The translations under genes and the position numbers were made by a program. 64,000 nucleotides of DNA from contig CM075352.1 in assembly GCA_037693485.1 (NCBI GenBank), positions 71,488,001 to 71,552,000 of the forward strand. The letters are read 5' to 3'. This DNA is from Kitagawia praeruptora (Eukaryota > Streptophyta > Magnoliopsida > Apiales > Apiaceae). The notes beneath the pieces are model-generated. The model worked only from the letters and a program-made list of their open reading frames with translations. It was not told where the DNA came from and did not search any database. How positions within the stretch are numbered: the first letter of the stretch is position 1; each line of letters begins with the position of its first letter. Below are positions 44,460-56,300 of the stretch, in pieces.

Positions 44460-45168
44460 AGTAGAAACTGAGCAAGAGTTTCATACCATGCTCTTGGTGC
44501 TTGCTGTAGTCCATAAAGTGCTTTATCAAGCCTGTAGACATAATTTGGATATTTGGGGTCAACAAATCCTGGTGGTTGTTCAACAAACACTTCTTCTTCA
44601 AGTTTCCCATTCAGAAAAGCACTCTTCACATCCATTTGAAATACTTTGAATTTCTTGTGAGAAGCATAGGCAAGAAACATCCTTATTGCCTCCAACCTGG
44701 CAACTGGAGCAAAAGTCTCATCATAATCTATTCCCTCTTGCTGTGAATAGCCTTTTGCCACAAGTCTGGCTTTGTTTCTTGTAACAACCCCTTCACTATC
44801 AGTTTTGTTTCTAAAAACCCACTTAGTACCAACAATAGACCTATTTTTGGGTCTTGGTAAAAGTGTCCAAACTTCATTTCTCTCAAATTCATTTAACTCC
44901 TCCTGCATTGCTGTTATCCAGTCAGCATCTTGAAGAGCTTCTTCAACCTTCTTTGGCTCAGTTTGTGACAAGAATGCATGAAACAGACATTCATTTATTG
45001 TTGCACTTCTTGTTCTTACTCTTGCATCTGGATCACCAATAATCAAATCAGGTGTATGAGATTTGGTCCATTTCCTTGCTGAAGGCAAATGACTTCTCTC
45101 AGAGTTTGATCCTTCCCCTTGATCCATGTTATCCTGATTTTCTTGGTGTCTTTCTTCATTCTCTGAGG

Positions 45169-45178
45169 CTCCCCCTGA
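45169..45178 (-). other. Polypurine tract in the integrase-RT linker (D), candidate central PPT
   Basis: Minus strand TCAGGGGGAG codes SGG, matching the tracts in A, B and C. A second AGGGGGAG lies nearby at 45309-45316. Confidence 0.5.
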
Positions 45179-45179
45179 A

Positions 45180-45430
45180 TGTGACTGCTCAGAGTTAGAA
45201 CTGTCAGATTTTGGGCTATCAGAGTTTGAGTCATCAGAGTTTAATCCAGATTTTTCAGCTGAGTCACTTTCAGAATTTGAGTTATCACTAAGATGTGATT
45301 CTTCATGCTCCCCCTCAACTAGTTCTTCTCTTGTTTCTAGCTGAAAAGTTTCTTCAGTGTTTACCAGTAGAGGTTCAGAGTTTAGCTCAACAGAGTTTAT
45401 CAGATCAGCCTCATCAGAGTTTACTTCATC
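45180..45430 (-). repeat. CAGAGTTTA motif cluster in the pol linker of D
   Basis: Four exact copies and several CAGAGTTTG/CAGAGTTAG variants. On the coding strand TAAACTCTG gives LNS(D/E), producing a Ser/Asn/Asp-rich linker. Confidence 0.75.
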
Positions 45431-46774
45431 AGAAAATAAATCTTCATTTTCAAAGCGCAGTTGATCATGTTCATTTACATCTTCAAGTCCAGTTATTTTC
45501 TTGTCATCAAATGACACATGAATTGATTCCATGATCACTTTGGTTCTCAGATTATAAACTCTGAATGCCTTAGTTGACAGTGGATAGCCAACAAAAATTC
45601 CTTCATCGGCTTTTAAATCAAATTTTGTCAACTGTTCTGGATGAGTTTTCAGCACAAAGCACTTGCACCCAAAAATATGAAAATATTTCAGGTTTGGCTT
45701 CTTTTCTCTCACTATTTCATATGGTGTTTTTCCATGCTTGTTGATCAGCGTGGCATTCTGAGTAAAACAGGCAGTTTGAACAGCTTCTGCCCAGAAATAA
45801 GTTGGCAATTTTGCTTCATCAAGCATGGTTCTGGCAGCTTTTATGAGGGTTCTGTTCTTTCTTTCAACTACACCATTTTGTTATGGTGTACCAGGTGCAG
45901 AAAACTCTTGCTTCACTCCTCAGTCTTTGCAAAATTCTTCCATTGTTGCATTTCTAAATTCAGTTCCATTATCACTTCTGATTATTTTGACTTTGTGTTT
46001 TGATCCTTTATCCAGTTGCTTGACATGCTCCATCAGAATTAATGCTGTTTCATCCTTCTTTGCTAGAAAATACACCCATGTATATCTGGTGTGTTCATCA
46101 ACAATGACTAAAGCATATTTCTTTCTTCCAAGTGACATTACATTTACTGGACCAAAAAGATCAACATGTAGAAGATGATAAGGATCAACAATTGAAGATT
46201 TAGTTTTGCTCTTGAAAGATGACTTCCTTTGTTTGGCCTTTTGACAGGAATCACATAGGCCATCAATATTTAATAATGATTTTGGGAGCCCTCTTACAAG
46301 ATTCTTTCTAATCAGCTCATTGATGTTGTTCAGATTAAAATGAGAGAGTTTCTTGTGCCACTTCCAACTCTCTTCACTGGACATCCTTGTTGACAGACAC
46401 ACTGCTTTGCCATCAGAGTTTGTTGACAATTTTATTTCATAGATGTTATTGTGTCTGTTTCCAACTAGAACAACTTTCCCTGTAGATTTACTGATTACTT
46501 GACAGTATTCAGGTTGAAAATCTACATGATATCCTCTGTCACAGATTTGACTCACAGATAGCAGATCATGCTTGAGTCCTGGAACTAGAGCTACATTTGT
46601 GATGATGACACTTCCAAGATTAATATTGCCATATCCCAGAGTATGTCCTATGTTGCCATCTCCATAGGAAACTTTTGGGCCAGCCTTCTCCACATACTCT
46701 GATAGCAGGGCTTTATTTCCTGTCATGTGTCCTGAACATCCACTGTCCACGACTAGGGTACTTTCCCGGGTGCC

Positions 46775-46795
46775 CTGCAATCACAAACAATTACT
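46775..46795 (-). promoter_or_regulatory. Acceptor-like sequence at the gag-to-pol junction (D)
   Basis: Minus strand: gag TAA (46793-46791), then TTGTTTGTGATTGCAG|GGC with AG at 46776-46775. The pol frame is closed by TGA at 46783-46781 directly before TTGCAG, so in D neither read-through nor a frameshift could enter pol without crossing a stop. Splicing at this AG would avoid it. Confidence 0.55.
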
Positions 46796-49031
46796 GAGGA
46801 TTAGTTTTAAGGATCCAGACTTGCTTGGATCCTTTGGCTTTCTTAACTCTGTTAGCTTTTGCAGCGGAATTCACATTATCAGAGTTTAAGCTAACTTTAT
46901 CAGAGTTTACATTTACAGAGTTTACTTTAACCCATTTCAAATTTGGCTTGGGTTCATAGTAATTATGATAAATAGCATGATAATCTCTGCAAGTATAAAT
47001 AGAATGCCAAGTACTACCACAGTGTTTGCATAAAGTCTGTGGTCTAGCTCTAACATTAACTTTCTTTACTTCAGACTTTGAAGGTAAAGAATTAATATTT
47101 TTGTTCTTCCTGCAAAAACTAGCAAGATGGTTAGTGCTACCACAGTTATGACATGACTTTCTTGGAGCTAATGTAGCAAGCATTGGATAATTACCTTGAG
47201 TGATGCCTACTTTTCCATTTCTGTTCTTCCTAGACACTTTCTGTTTCTTAACAGATTTTAACTCCTTAAGCTTATGCTTGAGTTGTTTATCTGTCATTGA
47301 ACCAATATTAACCTGTTTAACACTAGCTTTTACTGGTTCTCTCTTAACAACTTCTTTTCCATGTTCAAACCTAGGTTCACTTACTCCATTAACAAATGTT
47401 CCAAATTTCTTAGAAGGAAGTGGTGGTCTAATCTTGACTGTATTCTGAAACCTAAGTACATCATCCTCAGAATAACCTAGACCTACTGTGTCTGATTGAA
47501 AAACCTCTTGAGTCTCTTTTTCAGAGTGTGTCCAAGTTTTAATAATGTGATTTACATTCTCCAATTCAGATTCTAGTTGCTTATTTTTACCTAGCAATTC
47601 CTGTTCTAGAAAAACAACATCATCTCTCTCTTTCTGAACTTTTTGCATATTTTCAAGTTTTTCTTCAATAAGTTTGTTTCTCTCTTTAAGTTGAGAACTT
47701 TCATACTTGATTCTCTCATTCTCTAAAGTCTGATCCCTATAACTGATATGCAATGCTTTAAGATAAATCCTCAATTCAGTTATGTTATCAGTATTATAAG
47801 CATAGGTAGTTGGGGGTACCTTGAGTTCAGAATCTTCATTTTGAGTAGAAGCCATGAGTGCATAATTAATTTCCTCATCTGAGTCTGAAGTGTCTGCCCA
47901 GTCTCTGCCTTTTGTATAGAGTGCCTTTTCAGTTTTACCCTTCTTGCACTCAGGAGCATAGTGACCCATCTCCTTACACTTATAGCATTGAATTTCAGAC
48001 TTGTCTTTGTTCCCAGATTTGGTATCTCTTCTCTCAGAGTTTCTGAAACTCTTTCTCTCATTTGAATCTCTAGAAAACCTTTTTCCCTTCTTGAAGTTCT
48101 TGAAACCCATCTTCTTAAAGGTCTTTACCATCAAAGCAGCCATTTTTCTCATTTCTTCTTCATCATCCTCAGAGTCAGATAAATCAGAAGTGTTTGAATC
48201 ATCATCAGAGTTTGATGATTCACTTTCAGAATGAATGACTAAAGCCTTTCCCTTTGATTTTTTCTTCAATGGTTTCTCTTCAACCTTGAGAGCAACAGAC
48301 TTTAACTTCTTGCTTGATCTCCTGTTTCTCTGCTCTATTTCCAATTCATGAGTCTTGAGTAGTCCATAGATTTCATCAATCTCAGTATCAGCAAGATCAT
48401 AGTTATCTCTTATAGTTGTTGTTTTCACATCCCACTTTTCAGGTAGAGAAAGAAGAAACTTGAGATTTGAGTCTTCTAGATCATACTCTTTGTTAACCAA
48501 TGACAAATCATTGAGTAGTTTACAGAATCTGTCAAATGTTTCTGTCATGGTTTCTTCAGACTTTGCCTCAAAATGCTCATACTCATGTGTGAGTATGTTC
48601 CTTCTATTCTTCTTGAAAGCAGTAGTTCCTTGACACCTAACCTCAAGTGCATCCCAAATTTCATTTGCAGTTGTGCAGTTAATCACCTTATTAGACATAA
48701 CATTGTCTAAAACACTGTGAAGTAAATGCCTTACTTTTGCATCCTTAGCAATAGATGAAAGATCCTCAGCAGTTAGATGTTTCTTTTCCTTTGGAATTAC
48801 TTTTAATTCCTCACCAGCAACAGCAGCAGATAACTTTGTAGGTTTATGAGGACCTTCATAAATTCTATCAAGATATTCTGGATTTGTAGCCTCCAGAAAC
48901 ATAGTCATCTTCACCTTCCATATTGCATACTCTGTTGGCCGGAGTATAGGAATCCTAATTGTCTTATACCTACTCACAGTAGTAGGAGCTTTCTCAGAAC
49001 CTAGACCTGTTGGAGGAGGAATCTCTGACAT
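46791..49031 (-). CDS. gag: Gag of element D, intact
   Basis: 746 codons from ATG 49031 (MSEIPPPTGLG), no stops. Copia Gag domain at the N-terminus (RPTEYAIWKVKMTMFLEATN, then YEHFEAKSEETMTETFDRF and IYGLLKTHELE near 230). Three zinc knuckles: CYKCKEMGHYAPEC (near 350), CHNCGSTNHLASFC (near 644) and CKHCGSTWHSIYTC (near 678). A coiled-coil stretch lies between them. The C-terminal VNSVNVNSDKVSLNSD repeat comes from three to four CAGAGTTTA motif copies (46880-46930), then KQVWILKTNPQ. It is 60 bases from the LTR end, with no long leader, unlike B. The only intact product of D. Confidence 0.92.
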   Translation of the reverse strand: MSEIPPPTGLGSEKAPTTVSRYKTIRIPILRPTEYAIWKVKMTMFLEATNPEYLDRIYEGPHKPTKLSAAVAGEELKVIPKEKKHLTAEDLSSIAKDAKVRHLLHSVLDNVMSNKVINCTTANEIWDALEVRCQGTTAFKKNRRNILTHEYEHFEAKSEETMTETFDRFCKLLNDLSLVNKEYDLEDSNLKFLLSLPEKWDVKTTTIRDNYDLADTEIDEIYGLLKTHELEIEQRNRRSSKKLKSVALKVEEKPLKKKSKGKALVIHSESESSNSDDDSNTSDLSDSEDDEEEMRKMAALMVKTFKKMGFKNFKKGKRFSRDSNERKSFRNSERRDTKSGNKDKSEIQCYKCKEMGHYAPECKKGKTEKALYTKGRDWADTSDSDEEINYALMASTQNEDSELKVPPTTYAYNTDNITELRIYLKALHISYRDQTLENERIKYESSQLKERNKLIEEKLENMQKVQKERDDVVFLEQELLGKNKQLESELENVNHIIKTWTHSEKETQEVFQSDTVGLGYSEDDVLRFQNTVKIRPPLPSKKFGTFVNGVSEPRFEHGKEVVKREPVKASVKQVNIGSMTDKQLKHKLKELKSVKKQKVSRKNRNGKVGITQGNYPMLATLAPRKSCHNCGSTNHLASFCRKNKNINSLPSKSEVKKVNVRARPQTLCKHCGSTWHSIYTCRDYHAIYHNYYEPKPNLKWVKVNSVNVNSDKVSLNSDNVNSAAKANRVKKAKGSKQVWILKTNPQ

Positions 49032-49078
49032 GATTATAGTTGTGTTTAGATCTTAAATTGTAATAAAGTAACAGATTT

Positions 49079-49090
49079 GCTCTGATACCA
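49079..49090 (-). other. Primer-binding site of D (initiator Met tRNA)
   Basis: Minus strand TGGTATCAGAGC, perfect, two bases after the LTR end. Confidence 0.93.
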
Positions 49091-49092
49091 CT

Positions 49093-49630
49093 TGTTAGGT
49101 CGAATACACAAAATACAATCAAGTACTGTATGAGAGAATAACAAGAACACACGTTTTAGTACTTAAAAACTGTTTGGAATTAATAATTCCTCTCTCAGTG
49201 ATGTAAAATATCACAGAGAGCTGCTTAGGTTACAATGAATGAATATTTCAATGTTCGATTACCCTTCTAGGGTTAACCTAACTGTATTTATAAAACATAC
49301 AGCTTCTATACAATTAGTAATTGATACTCCTATAATTAAGCTATACAATTGATATCAATTACGATTGCTACACATCTTTTAAGTCAACTCAATCTCTTTG
49401 ATAACTATCTAATCTTCAAAGATATTGCTTCCATATTAATCTCCAATCATTGTTGACTCGTAGATGCTTCTGCTGAACAGAGTTTAACAAACTCTGTTGC
49501 TTCCATCAATCAGCGTTTGCGCTTCCATTCGACAGCGTTTACTCAAACTCTGACCGCTTCCAGCTTAAATTCTGATATATCACTGTATCACTTAAACATT
49601 GATTAATATTTACATCAATTATATCTAACA
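49093..49630 (-). repeat. 5' LTR of D
   Basis: 538 bp; minus strand TGTTAGATATAATTG to TCGACCTAACA. Minus-strand TATA box TATAAATA at 49292-49285. It contains CAGAGTTTAACAAACTCTG, an inverted pair of the D motif, near 49479. Unlike A, B and C it lacks the C-run near its end. The partner LTR is outside the window. Confidence 0.88.
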
Positions 49631-52600
49631 CTTTTAATCATCAAAACCCAGTTTCCCATCGACATTTTCTTGGCTCTGTTTTCTTCGTTATCTCTCTAGA
49701 ACTCTCTCGAGTTCTCCCTAAATCTCTCAAAGTCTCTCTCGGACTCAATCTCTCTCTCGTCTCTCTTCTATCTATCTCTCTCCCTAACCTCCCTCAGTCT
49801 CAGTCTCTCACCTCTCCCTCATTGCAGTTTGTTTTTTTGGCCACGAGTTTGTGTGTATCTGAATTGTTCTTGGGATTCCTTGCTGTTATTCTGGTTCAAA
49901 ATTGGGGGTTTAGTTCAGGAGAATTGCTGTGTGTGTTAATGTTTAAAACCGCGTGTGTATGGGTGCTGCTGAGTTATATGTGGGTTGTTGCAATTCGATG
50001 AAGAACCCCTGCAAATCTTCCCTTCTGTCCTTTGTGAGTTAGATTGCAAGCTCGATGTTCAACAGTAGTGTTGGGTGAGTGGGAATGTGATAGAGTATAG
50101 TTTATGTGTGTGCTATTGTGTGTGTATACTTTCGAATTGGGAGTGTGTGTGAGTGTTAGTAGAATACTGGGATGAAGAAATTGGGGGTTTGATTTTATGG
50201 TTCTCGTGGTCTACCTGTATAACAAAACTCAAAACTCTGTTTCATGTTTAAACAGGTGTGTGTGTGTGTGTGTTACCGATTGTGTGTGAGCTGTTAGTGC
50301 TCGGTTGTTACTGCTGGGTATCAATGAGGTTGTATATTGTTGTTGATTGTGTACTACTGTATTCACAGTTGAAAGCTGAAAGTGGGTTCAGTTTTGCCTT
50401 GTGTCAATTCGATGTTCATGATGAACTTGAGTCCCCTAGCTAAAAGCTTTATTTTTCGTTATTTTCGTAGTTATGAACGGTGTTTTTGACTTTGAAAATT
50501 TTCGATTCCTGTTTGAATATTGATATTCGGTTTTACCATAATTTTTGAAAAGGAATTGTTGAATGTTGGTTCGTTAATTAAGATTGTTAGTTGGATTCAA
50601 TTGTTAAATATGCAAGTCTATGGACTATTTTGTAATGGTTAGTTTATATTGGAGTCATGATTAAATTAAAGGGGTGATATGTATGTATTGGAATTGATAC
50701 AGGTTTATGGTAAAGTTATAGTTACAGGGAAAACTCTGTCAAAATTTCTTTATGGCTTAATAAAAGTTCTAAATTAATTGCGATAAGAAGTTCTTCTATA
50801 ACTTATTTGTGTTATGTGATTATATATGTTAAGTGTGTAGTGTAAATCGTAAGGGTACATGTTTTGTGTTAAGGATTAAATACGAGATTTTGTGACAACT
50901 AGTAATGTATTTGAGTTTGAAATTGAGCAGTTAGATGGCCATAAATTTAATGGTATGATTCAGTGGTGGTGAATGTGATTAGTCGGAATATGTGGCATGA
51001 AGAGCATATGTGGATTTCTTGGATAGTTAGGAATGTTTTAGCAGCTTGTATTTGTATAATAATTGTAGATTATGAGTTTTGACTTAACTGACAATGGATA
51101 AAAAGATTTTATGTTTGGGGTCGGTTGTGTTTTGATGGGTTATGTCATATTTTAAAGGAGGTGCTGTCCAATTTTCTTTAAAATTAATTTCTAATTCTTA
51201 TATTAATTTGATAAGAATTATTTGTAAATCGATATGATATACGTGTTAAGTGCATATGTGATCCATACATGCTATGTGTTATGTGTGTTAAGTTGTAAAG
51301 CATTATAGGACGCGTATAGGTAGATTAGATTGACAGTAAGGTTTTGGTTGAGTTGTACTGAAGTAGCGCGTTACCATATGTAGGTATGAGTAGGAGGCCT
51401 GGCTAAGAGTAGTGCACATGCAGATGGAAGCGCAAGAAGGATATGGTTATTGGAAAGGACAGATGTATAAGCGAGTAGAGGGTGACATGTAGAGAAGTAG
51501 AGATTGATGTGAAGTTGAGTCACGGATCGATGTTGTAGGATCGAGAACTTAGTGTATCGAGGCAAGTGTTATCGCTCCTCACTTATTGTTCAAGTGGTGC
51601 AATTCTATTCTATTTATATATCAACGTGTCAGTCAAATTATGGTTACAAAGTGACGTCCTTCTCAAATGACGTGCAAATGTTTATAATTCTACCTATAGA
51701 TCAAGTGCAAATTTTCATATGATCCTACAAAGACCCGTTTTCTTCAAAGATATTTTAAATCATGGTATGTTATTGGATTCCTCAGTAGAGTGCCTTTCTT
51801 CTATTTTCTTCGACAATATTTAAGAACCTTTCAAAACAGAGGAAGTCCAAGATTTTAAATTCTTATAAAAGTCTTTTGGCATAACCTTTGATTTTTGACA
51901 TATTTTCACCGATGGACCCTCTTTAGGGGATGTTTTCTTCAAACTGACCTACAATTTAATTATCTTGGAATTATTTTACAAAGGATCATTTTTTTTAACT
52001 ATTTAATTCACGTATATTGATTCAAACTTGACAAGGTGTTGGTAAATTTTATTAAATGCTTAGCACTTGACTATATGCTTGCTCTATCTTATAATTATAG
52101 TTGTTAATCATGTGGCAAGTATTTCTTTTCACTTCTCGTTCAAGTGAAGCTGTTCTTTAATTATTTTGATGATGAAAATTTATCGCCCCAATTATTTCCA
52201 TTGAAATTGTCGATGCCTTTTAAGATTGTTGTTCTTCATTTATTTCCCCATTTATTGTGTCGAACTCGTCAACACCTATAGATATTGTTGTTCTTCATTT
52301 CCACCCCATTTATATATCGAACTTGTCGATATCGAGGATAGAACTGTTGATTCTCATTTCATTCCACTTGTTGAGTTGTGCTAGAATGTGAGTTTTCCAG
52401 ATTGGTTGATAGAGGTGGTCGATTCTTCCGACACCTAGTGCGTTGGATATAGAATTGGAATGTTTTTAAAACAGATGTCCCTTCAGGGAGACCATATTAA
52501 TGGTCAACAGATGTCCCTTCGGGGAGACCAGATTCGTGGTCAGATGTTAAGGCCAATATGTGCCTTGCATCCATTAAAGGACATTGCTGTGTGCGTTTGT

Positions 52601-53307
52601 CCGGGGTTAGTGTGTGACTAATCAGCAGCCTAACCTTATTGTTTTTTTAAAATATATAAAAATCCAATTCTAATCTATACATTGAGGTTGAGTTGCTTTT
52701 AAGCCTGATTCCTTTGAATCCTGTGATGATTATCTTTGGTTATCAGAACTTTTATCAGTTCTCGTTGTTGATACAATTTGTTCTAGCGGAGCATGGTTGG
52801 CTCGTCTTTGTGTTACGATATTTAATTTATTCTACTGCTTTCTTTCGCAGCATATGATGATTATTCTTGATGATCAGAACCTATATTGTTCTTGATATTG
52901 CTATCACTGTTTACACTTGCTGAGCATTGTTGGCTCACCCTTGCTTGTTGTTTATTTTTCTTCAGTTAATAGCGGAGATTAGTGGACCTTTTGGTTGATG
53001 AGTTTTCCTGCTCCAACAGCGAGAGGTGACGTTCGAGTTGTTGGTTTCGCCGGGTAATGATTTGAGCTTGTCAGAGGTTGGTTTACTAGTTCAGTAGACG
53101 AACTTAGTGGTTATCAATTTGTATAATAATGTTATTCTGAGATTGGATTGTAATAATTAAATTTGGTAGTCTGTTTCATACCATAACCTGTAAGCGGTCT
53201 TGGATCAGGGGTATTTTATTATTATATTATGTTTATATCCAGGTATGTATTGTGTGGATTGTGGTTAGTGGCCCCAAATCTGTACCCCGGATTTTGGGAA
53301 TGCCACA
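49631..53307 (+). repeat. 5' LTR of E (first part missing)
   Basis: Ends GGAATGCCACA just before the primer-binding site. CT-rich tracts (49680-49830), a GT microsatellite (about 50257-50271), partial repeats around TCGAACTTGTCGATA (52200-52345) and a 36-bp tandem duplication (52471-52542). No gene seen in 3.7 kb; the small ORFs here are short and low-complexity. Confidence 0.75.
52471..52542 (+). repeat. 36-bp tandem duplication in the LTR of E
   Basis: Two adjacent copies of ACAGATGTCCCTTC(A/G)GGGAG..., 52471-52506 and 52507-52542, with a few mismatches. Confidence 0.85.
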
Positions 53308-53309
53308 GT

Positions 53310-53321
53310 TGGTATCAGAGC
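53310..53321 (+). other. Primer-binding site of E (initiator Met tRNA)
   Basis: TGGTATCAGAGC, perfect, two bases after the LTR end. Confidence 0.9.
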
Positions 53322-56300
53322 TACAGGTTATGGTCAGTGAAACAATTAGGATGGGTGGGTATACGTGTGTGAGACGGATGTTAGGTAGAACGATTTAGGA
53401 TAAGGTTCGCCTTAGGATATTCAGACGAGTATTGTGACATTGTACGATACTTCGACATATTGTGCGAGTAGGAGTTCGATTCGTTTGAAGATTAGTGGAC
53501 GAGCGAGATAGATAGTTTAGAGCCACATGAGCCAAGTGAGCTGTTGAGCTACCAGTTTGGAATACATCATCTCGAGACTTTCACGTACCTTCTAGAGCCT
53601 TTCTACGACTTTAGCTTCGATGTGAACGTTATAGAGAGAATATGTGAAGACTAGAAACAAGATGTGAGAAGCGATTGTTGGCACAGGTTGGAAGTAAGGG
53701 CGTAGTGGTATACTATTAGCCATTTATCCTATTTAAATTCTTAATTGATTCCCCATTTGGGCAGTTGAATGGATTCTTATTGTTTCCTTGAATTGTTGTA
53801 AACGAATTCACGATTTACATCGTCGCTGGAGCATTGGTTGCGTAGTGACGGTTAGAATCGAGAATGAATTGAGATCTTCTTATTTATTCATCAACTCATT
53901 ATTGGCAGGTAGGTTTTGGCAGCTAAGCATATTAGTGCTTAGTCGACAAGAGTGAGATTATGAATAATTAGGAATTTCTTGAAAGTTGTTTAATCGATAG
54001 TTGATGTATACCTTTGGTGATCAACTATACTTCAATTGATAATGAGTTTTGTATATCAGATTCACTTGAATTCAATCCTATTCTTTTAGAAATATCCCTA
54101 TTTTTCAGAAGACACTTGATCCAACTCTATACTTGGAAATTTTAAGACTCTTGAACTCTTTTCATTTTTCCCTGGATAGTTAATCTTCTTTATCCAAACT
54201 GAGATGAACAACCTATGTATATAGGGGATTCAGGGACATTTTATCTCTGTGATAGAAGTCTGGTGGGACGCCACTGATTGTGTTTGTCATGAAAGTACTA
54301 AAGACTGGCCATCTTTTTGTACAAGGGCGGTTGACCTAAGTGACAAATACAACCTGATAACAGTTCGAAGATCATATTGATCTCTCGGTTAAATTCTTTA
54401 ACAAAAAGTTTTATCAAACAAAATTCAGTGTTCATTCATACGTGATACCTATTCATTCTATTGACTTCCTTTGTCAAAAACCCAGATTATTTTGGATTAC
54501 TAGTGATGAAAAGCCGCGAAGATAGACGCAACGACATCTTAAGTGGTCAAAACTGCGATTATGTAACGAAGAATTGATTAAGCAAGATTGAGAAGTTGAT
54601 GTTAAAACAGAGATTAAGTATCAAATTGGATTAATTATTGGATTGATAACAAATGTGCAAGATTCAAGATTACTAAGATTTAAGAAAAAGAAAGGAGCAT
54701 GTATCAAGGGCGCAAGATTACAGATTTTGTTAAAGGTTGAAAAGAGAGTGATGATGAAGATGTTGGGTAGGTGACAGCTAGTGTTAATAAAAGATTGTTT
54801 TGGACACCTGTTTAATTTCGGAGGCAGTAAATGGAATATTATAAGATTATGAATATTTCGAAACATGTTGTTGGATATAAGATTTTTTTTTAACCTAGGA
54901 AGGATAATTTGAGTATAGCAGAATGAAGCAGGACAGATATGTTTGTGAGAACTATCAGAAGGAAATGAAATTTGAATAAGAAAGTAAGACAGAGAACTAG
55001 GAAAGTTTCAGAAGCGTTTTAACGGAAGACATGTGATTCAGTTAAGGGAAGAATGTGGAATTACGAGAATTTGGAGTTAGAAGAGCGAGGGGACACTAGT
55101 TGCCTACATGATGAGAATTAGCAAAGATTAATGAGACCCCAAGGTCAGAAGATAAGGTTTCGAGAAAGAAGCATATGGAGATTTTGTTAAGATAAATGCA
55201 GAGAGTTGTGACTGTAATTAGAAAGAATAGTGTGGTAACAAGTGACAGAGTCAGAAGTTAAAGTTATGTGCCATGAGCTTGGAAAGATAGGACTCCTTGC
55301 CAGAGACTATATCATATCAGTCTCAGGGGAACCTATAATGAGAGTAACATGATTGTTTCTATAATTACTCGGAAGCTAGAAATTCAGCATGATTATAAAT
55401 GAAGTTAGTAAGAATTTGATTGTGATGACAGTAAAAAGAGTTCAGTGTGATTCAGGATTGGATTGATTCCTAACAACGAAGTACGAGCAAATTGTGAGGA
55501 CAAGAAAGTGAGACTTTGATTTTTAAGAGATGTAAAAGTGGTGTTTTGAGGCCGGAAGCAGGCACAGAAGTTTTAACGATCATGCAGATCAAGAGATGAT
55601 TCTACTAAGATTCTGAAATTGTTTTGCACAGAAGGAGATATCAGAAAGGAAACAGATGAGACGAAGCAAATTTCAGTGGTTGAAAATTTTGAAGGTATAT
55701 TTTGATGGATTACTCGGATTGTCACCAGGTAAAGATGAAGAGTTTGTTTGTTATTCATTTTCCAAAAATAGAAATAGTTTCAAGGAGTTCAATATTGAAT
55801 GACATCAATGGAAATGTTGGAATTAAAAATTTGAGTAAAGGATCTTCGCAAGAGAAAGAGTAGTAATACTCATCGTATCTCAAGAGGAAGATTATGCGCA
55901 TGATTTTAAATATGAGTTGTAGATTGAAAGGAATTAAATTTTAAGACATGTGGTTAGTAATGAAAGAATCAAAGTGAATTTTGTGAAGATGAAGCAGTAA
56001 TGAATTGAGAAAGGTCCATAATGCTAGCAGAGGTCGGAAGTTTTAAAGGATGAAGTTGTTTATTGTCATAACATAAAAAGTAGATGTTGATACTCTTAAG
56101 CAGAGGTATTGACACATAAGTTGGAATTGACCGTGATGGTTTTCACCTAGAGCTGAGAAGTCAGATGTGGAAGTTCGCACGCCTAGTCTACAACGAAGGT
56201 GATCGATACCGTGGCCTGAATTATTAGAGAATTAAGAGGTACATGTATAAGGTGATGAACCAGAAGGTGAATGAGTTAACGGGAGAGAAATTGGATAGTT

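Larger units (their letters stand above)
43411..46780 (-). pseudogene. pol: Pol of element D, two stops and one frameshift
   Basis: Minus-strand copia polyprotein. Protease VVDSGCSGHMTG, integrase zinc finger HKKLSHFNL with CDSCQKAK, LHVDLFGP and RSDNGTEF. Breaks: TGA at 45922-45920 and a TAA just downstream where relatives have PQQNG, then a +22 tandem duplication at 44416-44459 that shifts the frame inside RT. Beyond it RT (YVDDIIFGS) and RNase H (DEDFAGCK where others have DSDYAGC; STAEAEYIDA where others have IAA) continue to the stop at 43411. The linker (about 45100-45430) is Ser/Asn-rich with LNSD repeats made by the CAGAGTTTA motif. Confidence 0.92.
25345..49630 (-). mobile_element. 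Element D: Sirevirus-like Ty1/copia retrotransposon, 3' end outside window, interrupted by C and truncated here by A
   Basis: Minus-strand order from the right: 5' LTR (49093-49630), primer-binding site, gag, pol, spacer, third ORF. C (30166-43137) sits in the spacer. The third ORF is cut at 25345 by A; the rest of D should lie left of A, outside the window. The right end abuts E LTR sequence (CTTTTAATC), which continues in the undisturbed E 3' LTR copy at 57673, so D is inserted in E. Gag is intact, pol and the third ORF are broken. Confidence 0.9.

Noticed and set aside
50258..50443. 61-codon ORF in the LTR of E
   Set aside because: Starts in a GT microsatellite and is low-complexity.
49631..53307. 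A host gene in the stretch between D and the E interior
   Set aside because: Repetition of its start at 57673 and the primer-binding site at its end show it is an LTR; no exons with codon structure seen.
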